A DNA stretch of 64,000 bases from Mytilus trossulus (taxonomy: Eukaryota > Mollusca > Bivalvia > Mytilida > Mytilidae). The first letter of the stretch is position 1, and each line of letters begins with the position of its first letter. Under the pieces are notes generated by a model, which was given only the letters and a program-made list of their open reading frames with translations, was not told the origin of the DNA and did no database searches. The stretch covers positions 10,719,916 through 10,783,915 of the forward strand of contig NC_086375.1 in assembly GCF_036588685.1 (NCBI RefSeq), in the 5' to 3' direction. The translations under genes were made by a program, and so were the position numbers. Positions 56,801 through 64,000 of the stretch are shown here, in pieces.

Positions 56801-57760
56801 ATAATGTTTTGTTCTTTTGTTGTTATTTTTGTATGATGTATTGTGTTGATTTATATATATATATACGCCTTCAACCCCATTGGGGTATAAATGTGCATAA
56901 TCATTTATTCAATAAACGTAAAATAAACACTCCCCTCCCCAAACGCTTATAGTAAAATAACTTATTTAGTAAATTTGTAACTTGAATATCACATAATCCG
57001 AATAAAATAACTTGTTTGAGTGATCATGATTTCATAATGTATTTTCTATATTGATAAAGACCTATCTTAACTAAAAATCTAAGACGGTTAAATCTTTCAT
57101 GAACCAACAGATACATATATACTTGTATATATTTAACAGACCAGTAGCCAAAAAATAAGGGTCCAGGGATTCGTACGAATCCCAGGCTTTGAAAACGAAT
57201 AAGCTCATTTCAAGTCGACGTTCTGTTTGAACTGTGACCGTTAAATTTGAAAATGTTTGTTCTTTCGGTAGATGTTATAATTATTTCATATTTTCAGACA
57301 TTTTTAGCTATGTCTACTTTAAAAATACCTTTCAGTCGTTAAGTCAACGAAAAACGTCATTGGACATTTTTCTTATTCCAGCTTAATATGTAGCCACCGA
57401 GTCAAACGAAATTCGACAAAAGAACGGCTTTAATCTAACCAAGAACTGACACACTTCGTTGCTTCTGCCAAGTTTCGGGAAGATCAGAGAATAATAAATA
57501 GGATCACTATATATAAGAGATAAAACAGTTGTTCAAAAATGTAACGTTGGACATCCGTTTTTTCATATAGCTTGGTTGTTTTAATCCTCAAATATACTAT
57601 ATATTACTAAGCATAGGACCAAGAGCTATAAGAACATAAAGGAAAACATATACTGAATTAGTTTTTATAGTGGTTAGTGTTTGTTAACATTTTATTTTGT
57701 TTTGCGGAGGAAATTTCGAAGATTCTGTTTTAAATTATAGGAGTTGTAGGAACAGCGTGC
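53900..57760. other. Non-coding stretch, no supported gene
   Basis: No exon with family resemblance. A minus-strand frame at 55128-55355 ends with the plausible peptide GWVWAQDILAEQLNYKETIE and another at 54747-55004 ends FVHGGLSGAYYVRSLGYKF, but neither has convincing splice borders. A diverged dispersed repeat lies near 56120-56260 (ACCTTCAACAATAACCAAAC, AACAATTCAAAAGAAAAAAA). Confidence 0.35.
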
Positions 57761-57769
57761 GTGACGTTA

Positions 57770-58356
57770 GTAGGTCAAGGAAAGAACCTTTTTTGGCCCA
57801 AAAATGTAGCAGTTTTATAAAATTGATAATATGTAAACTTTTAGTTATTTATTGAACAGTAGTGTGCTTCTGCTACATAAATATGGGCTTTTTTTTAATA
57901 TACAATGAACATATATCAGGTACTGCATGACACCTGAAATTTGTGCTAAATTACTCGGAATTCTTCATGCAATTCCTACATTTTAGTTAAATTTTAGACG
58001 GTTTTCGTGTAAAACGAAAGTGGCCGCATTCGTGTTCATCCATAATATTGAAATGGAAGTTGTATTTTATGACAATACATAACATATATAAAGGTTGAGG
58101 ATGAACACGGATGCGGCCACTTTCATTTTTGCCAAAAACCATCCAAAAGTGACATTTTTCTGCATATTTGGTTGATTTTTCATACATGGTATTTGAGCTT
58201 GAATCGGGTAGTTTTTAATGACTTAATCAGTTCAAATCTTTCACATAAACTAATTGATTCAAATGAAATAGACACTGAAGTGTTTAAAAAATGGTCAAAA
58301 TCATTTGTCAGATGAACCTGAAATATGAGGCCAAAATCGGCCCTTACCGGACCTAC
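57770..58356. mobile_element. MITE-like element with nested long hairpin
   Basis: Ends GTAGGTCAAGGAAAG and CTTACCGGACCTAC are inverted with a few changes, followed inside by TTTTTTGGCC and GGCCAAAATCGGCC. At its centre two 44-bp arms (57999-58041, 58099-58142; GAAAGTGGCCGCATTCGTGT) form a strong hairpin. About 587 bp, non-coding. Confidence 0.6.
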
Positions 58357-58788
58357 TCCTTTGTTGGAACAACGACTATTAACGAGTAATGTAACCCCCT
58401 TAGAAATTCCTTGCTACGAACTTTGTTAAATCAAAATGTGCGGATCTAATTCCATTATTATGGATAATTACCATTAAACACGTATAATTTGACAAGAAAT
58501 AAATATAGAACGAAGTGAAAATTATCAATAGATCAATAGTTGCAATTTATATAAATGACTGAAATCTTCATTTTTGTTATTTAACCTCTTTATACGACTG
58601 CAAAAATGTATTATTCTATCATGATCATGAATATCCTGATTTTTTTCATCATATGTGAAATAACCCAACTTGCTTATAGAAATATGTTCACCATGAATTG
58701 TCTCGAGGATCTGGCCATAATATCTGTGTCGAGGTCGGATCATGACTTTTGTTTAGATGCCGTTTAAGTAATTTATATACATATAAAA

Positions 58789-58950
58789 AAGAAGATGTAG
58801 TGCGATAGCCATTGAGACAACTCTTCACAAGAGACCCAATGACACAGCAAATAAAACAAATATAGGTCACCGCACGGCCTTCAACAATGAAAAACGCCCA
58901 TACCGCATAGTCAGCTAGAAATCACAAATGTAAACTAATTCAAACCAAAA
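58789..58950 (+). repeat. Mussel dispersed repeat (CCGCATAGTCAGCTA family)
   Basis: GAAGATGTAGTGCGATAGCC, CACAAGAGACCCAATGACAC, ATAGGTCACCGCACGGCCTT and CATACCGCATAGTCAGCTAG match 9517-9647 closely. Confidence 0.85.
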
Positions 58951-59349
58951 TATAGCCGGTTACTGTACAGTGTGAGGTTATAACCTACATTCGGTTGTAG
59001 CTTTAGACTCCCGTTGAAGTGAGTATAGTATGCACTTGTTTCTATCAATATTGCCCCTTTATCAATTAAACAATTCATGGTTACAGTTAAAACCAACATC
59101 AAGTCTTTATTCTTGATCTTTACATACATTTTCAATATATTAAAACAAATACGATTGATCGTATTTTTTTGGATTCACGGGAGCTCGTTCGAAAACTGAA
59201 AGATTTGCATACGATTTCAAGAAGAATGTTTGTATACAGACTACAAAGTCAGACAGCGGTAAACATAGAAGATGAAAAGACAAAAGGTAGGTATGTATGT
59301 ATACTTTTCTACATTGGTTAGAGGTATAGGGGGAGGGTTGAGATCTCAC

Positions 59350-59637
59350 AAACATGTTTAACCCCGCCGCATTTTTGCGCCTGTCCCAAGTCAGGAGCCT
59401 CTGGCCTTTGTTAGTCTTGTATTATATTAGTTTCTGGTGTACAATTTGGAAATTAGTATGGCGTTCATTATAACTGAACTAGTATATATTTGTTTAGGGC
59501 CCAGCAGAAGGACGCCTCCGGGTGCGGGAATTTCTCGCTACATTGAAGACCTGTTGGTGACCTTCTGCTGTTGTCTTTTTATTTGGTCGGGTTGTTGTCT
59601 CTTTGACACATTCCCCATTTCCATTCTCAATTTATAG
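59350..59637 (+). repeat. Dispersed repeat (TTTAACCCCGCCGCAT family)
   Basis: Second copy of the repeat at 35829-36118 with the same 5' and 3' blocks. In this copy GAAGGACGCCTCCGGGTGCG replaces the more diverged middle. Confidence 0.8.
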
Positions 59638-59844
59638 AGTATACTTTAAAACTTTAAAAACATTTTTTTTTTGTTTAAGGAACCGATTTGATCTTCAACA
59701 CGTCGGTTGTCTCGTAATTCTTTTCGTGTGCGTGCAATATCACGCCTTAAAAAAGTCGTAAAGGGTGGGTGGGGTGGGGTGATTTATGATTTACATGCAG
59801 TACATCGAATTAATAAAAAATTATCAAATCATACCACATTTCTA

Positions 59845-60111
59845 GTCTAGTTCTACGGTCTACATCTCGAGTCCATTAAAGCATAAAGGGGAGGGACTTT
59901 TTTTTATGTTTTTCTTGGGGGGGGGGATTTATAATTTTACCTGTTTCTGATCTTATAAAAATATGCAGTTCATCGAATCAATAAAAACTAATTTAATCCT
60001 ACCACATGTCTTTTTTTTTTTATTTATCTAAAATTTGCCTAAATGATCTGTGTATTTTTCTTCCTTCCAAGTCACCGATCTTAAAGTTTGCTTAGTACTT
60101 CATGCATTACT
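59845..60111 (+). repeat. ~270-bp repeat, copy a
   Basis: Starts TCTAGTTCTACGGTCTACAT and ends near CATGCATTAC; it aligns along its length with 63529-63799. A partial duplicate of its middle (GCAGTACATCGAATTAATAA) lies just before it at 59796-59840. Confidence 0.8.
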
Positions 60112-61373
60112 TAAAAACATCATGGGTACAATTTCATCAAGAAAAACTTTAATCTTTTTGTATAAAAGAAGACAATGAAATGTTTTCCCTGATTCAGTTC
60201 CACAAACATGTATTTGCTTATTTTGTACACAACATTTTAAGTTGTAAATTTATATCGGTTTACATAAAAATTTAATCAGGTTTTCTTAATGTAGAAGATA
60301 AATGTTTACGTCATATAGACAAAGTATAGTCCAACCGTCAAATGAAATATTCAGGAAATGACAAAAAAGTAACATAAACACGGGTCCAACGTAAATTCTG
60401 TGGTAATCTTCAGAAGAATTGTTGTTGTGAGTCAAATTTATATGAGAGTGAAAGTAATTCAGCCAGAAACCCAACAGCACAAAACCAAAAAAGTCATCGC
60501 AAGCGATGTTGATATTGATACGATTTTAAACAAACAACACATGGAACAGAGTCCCAATAATGACAATACACAAGCGCAAGTTTAATTCACTAAAAGTGAA
60601 AAGAAAGTTGTGAATATGTTTATTGTATCTGCCACTCAGTTTTTTCGGAGATGATAGCTCAATTTCGTTATATATATATAAATGTCCTAAATTTGACATT
60701 TTCTGAACAAATTCTGAAGCGACATTTATGTGTTTGTCCTATCCAAGGAAACGAACGACCTGAGATGCTTTGATATTTTTTTTTTTGGGGGGGGGGGAAA
60801 GGAGGGGAGAGAATTGTGGTATTGAAATGCTGTGAATTTTTACTTAAAAAACTGCACAATAAGCCAGCTTAGAAACTGGAATCCTCTTCAAAACCGTGCT
60901 ATTTAAATTATGAGTTTACGTTCTGTCTATAAATCTCAAGAGTTTCAAAGTATAAATGGGAAAATTGTATTTAGTTAAATAACAATAAAACCAACGATTT
61001 TATCACATAATTTGATATAACTTATCATAAGACATAGTTTTATTAATATTGCTTAAGATACATTAACATCATAAATCACTTAGTATAGATTAGTAATAAC
61101 TCAGTCTGAATCTCCGTTCATTTTTATTTTACAATATTTAAAGCTGAATCAGAAATTTTTAAGTGACCTTGTTATTATCTTAACATGGATCTTGTAGAGT
61201 TGCTCTTGACCTCATTAAGGTTTAGTCATTCATCGAAATTCCGTAACACCTATCCCAATGTTCGCAACTGTAATAAATCATAGGTTGGGGTGCAAAGGTT
61301 AAGGTTATCAATTGTAACCTATTTGTAAACAAGATTCCGCGCTTAAAAATTTGACAGGAAGACGTTCAGTTAA

Positions 61374-61500
61374 AATATAAATACAGACATAGGTCTTCAT
61401 TTGGCAGTTTCCTTTTCTACACAAAATGAGCAAAGTTAGATGTGTATTCGTCGTTGGGGACATACCACACCTGTCCTTGCGCTAGTTCTCTGAAATAGGT
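61374..61500 (+). promoter_or_regulatory. Possible TATA promoter and 5' exon
   Basis: ATATAAATA at 61374-61382 is followed by an ATG at 61426 opening a 19-codon frame (MSKVRCVFVVGDIPH ...) that stops, then a donor ATAG|GTAAGA at about 61498-61505. A non-coding first exon with a short upstream frame would look like this, but no downstream exon was found. Confidence 0.25.
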
Positions 61501-62465
61501 AAGAATTCAACAATCCTTATTTTATATCACAAAACTTGTTTTAAGGACACTGAGTTTCTTTAATTTCTGAGACGTTAGATTTATAAAACACATGTAGACT
61601 TAAAGGCGTGATGTAGCACGCACACGAAAAGAATTTATACGAGACAACCGACGTGTTGGAGATCAAAGAGGTTCTTTAAAAAACACCTATACAGACCATT
61701 TGTCACATATTATATTTCAGGACCCGTATTTCTTTTGGTTACAAAATATAATTAAACTCTTCATATGAACACAAAAAGGAATAGGATATTTCATTTTGAA
61801 AAATCTCTGTTGCCATGTGATTACGCGGTTTGAAAAGCGCGCTTTATTTATAAACCAGATGATACACTCCAACCAGTAATGAGATTTTAAAATACAAGGC
61901 AAAACAATTAAAGAAATCTCTCAAAAACTGAAAAAGGAATTTTGAATATCAAATCAATACTCGACGGACAAATTTAGGGAATGATATCTGAACTTTTGAA
62001 AATGATATTGTACGTATGTATCGAATACAGTAAATTATAAGTCTTTCACGGATACTGTGGTTATACTGTAATGAGATGCGCAGACAGATTTATGATGATA
62101 TAATCAAAGAAAAAACTTTGACGGAGGAAGGATAAAATCTAGGACGTTTTCCCAAAATTGACAAAGATCTTTATCGGACAGGATAGTCGCTGCATCGAAG
62201 TAAATTCATTGTTTCCTTTTTCACAGTTGATAATCAGCAAGAATATGTGATCATTATTAGTAATAAAAACAACTCCTGAGTCCTCATCAGATATCCTATA
62301 AATAGTACGGGAAAGTCCAAGTCAGTGAACTAATATCATAAACTCTGGGTTACATTTTGTCTCTGCAGGTCTTTCAGACAATAAATTCAAATAAAAAAAT
62401 AACTCTAGTCTTTTCTAGCCCCAAAAAAGTTTTCACAGCGAACGGTAAAATACTGCTTTTGGGAC

Positions 62466-62625
62466 AAGCGGCGTATCTAAGGTGGTGGAACCCCCTTTTT
62501 GACGATGAATGCGTCTGAATAGGTAAACATAAGGCTCTTCCCCTCCCCCCCCCCCCCCCCCCCCCCCCCATCCTGGGTTTGAACCCGGGCCCTTTTAAAA
62601 ATGGCTGGACCCAAATTATATCAAA
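62466..62625. repeat. Decayed MITE with 25-base C run
   Basis: GGCGTATCTAAGGTGG on the left, a C run of 25 bases (62545-62569), GGGTTTGAACCCGGGCCC and ATGGCTGGACCC on the right recall the GGCGGATCCAG MITEs. The frame crossing it on the minus strand is a poly-Gly artefact. Confidence 0.45.
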
Positions 62626-63528
62626 ATTACAGAAAGGACCTGCCAAGCTATATGTAAAAATATGGACAATTCTTTAATAAAAATGGGGGGGGGGGGGGTG
62701 TCTTTTTTGCTTAGGTTGATTAGGTACTTTCATACTTTGTGTTAACTGGTATTAAGAAAATATGTGTGTTGTTAACTGTTATTCAAATTATCAAATAACA
62801 ATTAAGGAATTTTTATCTCCTTGTTTTTTTTTCGATCGATATAAAGTATTTTGCCCTATATTGACCCCATTTTCTTAGGTAAAAATCATTAATCAATTAT
62901 ATAAGTCGTACTGAGATTTCTTCCGGCAACACTGACATCTTAATCCAGCCTTCTATTTCGTCAGCGTTAGCTTATACTGGATCTATGGTTAAACAGTGGC
63001 CCAGGATCACAGGTTATAGCAATCAGTGAGCCAGAACCCGAGGCTACGACAAATCATACAATCTAATAGGGTAGCGAATTCAGTTTCTGCAGAGGTTAAC
63101 CGCTTGTCGAGGTTTAAATTTTCGCACCTTCTATGCAGGATCAAAAGTCAAACATATATTGTTTGCATTTAAGTGACAATTTTGATTTTTTACATTTTAT
63201 CATTGTCAATAAAAATTTTGTTATTTCATTATTTTAATAAATATTTCAATGATTGAAAGTTGTGACCTCAGTTTACATGGTTTACAGCAATTTAACATTT
63301 ATTGTTGCAATTTTCATTAATCATGTTGATGCAAATTCATTTCCGGAATTTTCGATTCTTTAATATGAAATAAATATATAGAAAGTTGTCCTTATGTTAT
63401 ATGTTAACCGGACTTTAACCAAATGCCTTTGATTTATGTTAACAAAAAACCTGGGATATGCACCTTACTGTTTAATAATGAACCAATTGTGAACTTGTGA
63501 TACATGTTTTGATAATTTGCAAACAAAG

Positions 63529-63799
63529 AGTCTAGTTCTACGGTCTACATCTCGGGACCATTAAAGCATAAAAGGGGGGACACTTTTTTTATGTTTTTCT
63601 TTGGGGGGGAGATAATTTATAATTTTACCTGTTTCTGATCTTATTAAAATATGCAGTATATTGAATCAATAAAAACTTATTTAATCATACCACATCTGTT
63701 TTTTTTTTATTTATCTAAAATATGCCTAAATGATCTGTGTATTTTTCTTCCTTCCACGTCATCGATCTTAAAGTTAGCTAGGTACTTGACGCATTACTA
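63529..63799 (+). repeat. ~270-bp repeat, copy b
   Basis: Direct copy of 59845-60111, 3.7 kb apart; shared blocks include TCTAGTTCTACGGTCTACAT, TATAATTTTACCTGTTTCTG and TGATCTGTGTATTTTTCTTC. Differences are scattered, so the duplication is not recent. Confidence 0.8.
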
Positions 63800-64000
63800 A
63801 ATAAACAGCTGCGCTATGACCTCATGATACGCCCGTCGTTTTATGCAATAACCATAATTCTAATATGACGTCCTTATTACGCTTTGTAAACAAAGCCGTG
63901 TTCCAATGAGCATAAAAAATATGGTTGACACATGCGCACGAACTTACTGTGTATATTAACGTTATTCCCATCGTTATCCTTTAAATTGTACACATTTAAG

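Larger units (their letters stand above)
59673..61680. mobile_element. Candidate element bounded by ~79-bp inverted repeats
   Basis: The left arm (59673-59751) and right arm (61601-61680) are reverse complements with roughly 85-90 percent agreement by eye. Common blocks are CAACACGTCGGTTGTCTCGT and ATTCTTTTCGTGTGCGTGC. The 1.9-kb interior contains one copy of the 267-bp repeat at 59845, a G run near 60786 and no transposase-like frame. No target-site duplication was identified, so this could be a non-autonomous transposon or two separate insertions. Confidence 0.45.

Noticed and set aside
62374..62646. 90-codon minus-strand frame with a poly-Gly stretch
   Set aside because: Poly-Gly is the 25-base C run; the rest is a decayed MITE.
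1..64000. CRISPR arrays, rRNA genes, bacterial operons or phage genes
   Set aside because: Nothing with spacer-repeat periodicity or prokaryotic gene layout; intron-bearing genes and LINE/SINE/MITE content show a eukaryotic nuclear genome.

Overview
The window looks like nuclear DNA of a bivalve mollusc, most likely a marine mussel (Mytilus or a close relative). It is AT-rich and gene-poor. Its coding pieces are short exons bounded by GT/AG splice sites, and it is crowded with dispersed repeats that I recall from mussel genomic and cDNA sequence. There are no operons, ribosome-binding sites or rRNA genes. The species assignment rests on memory of repeat families, not on a search.

Layout. 0-4.4 kb: inverted-repeat elements, then the first coding exon of a calpain-type protease gene (minus strand, 3765-4118) with a promoter-like region; the rest of that gene should lie off the left edge. 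6.3-7.4 kb: a 5'-truncated LINE with an open 348-codon reverse-transcriptase tail. 8-13 kb: repeats, a perfect 25-bp tandem array, and a decayed second LINE on the minus strand.

14.5-38.6 kb is the core of the window. Three complete three-exon genes lie head-to-tail on the minus strand (14542-17524, 25531-27464, 36742-38558). Each encodes a 157-162 residue ATF3/Fos-type bZIP factor with the same phase-0 introns, a 108-nt basic-region exon, and a Phe where Fos/ATF3 have Cys. They are a local paralogue cluster. Copies 2 and 3 share an upstream module (TTACTCA plus GCATGCGC); copies 1 and 3 have CRE sites at nearly equal distance. Between them lie two copies of an unidentified exon, one of them broken.

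The most unusual signal is a set of hammerhead ribozyme-like repeats (21.1, 21.7, 22.0, 31.2, 32.4 kb, and a different, weaker one at 33.2 kb). Two stand in direct tandem 337 bp apart, the arrangement expected of a retrozyme, a small non-autonomous retroelement that makes self-cleaving circular RNA.

39-64 kb is mostly non-coding: four copies of the palindrome TGACTGAATTCAGTCA in 442 bp, a 21-bp palindromic satellite beside two nested hairpins, a hAT-like element with CAGGGCCGTAACTA ends, several MITEs, a tRNA-like SINE head, a 0.5-kb imperfect palindromic repeat, and long inverted repeats around 59.7-61.7 kb. A candidate pair of spliced exons is at 44.2 and 45.3 kb. Nothing here forms a pathway; the bZIP genes are the only complete genes I can support.
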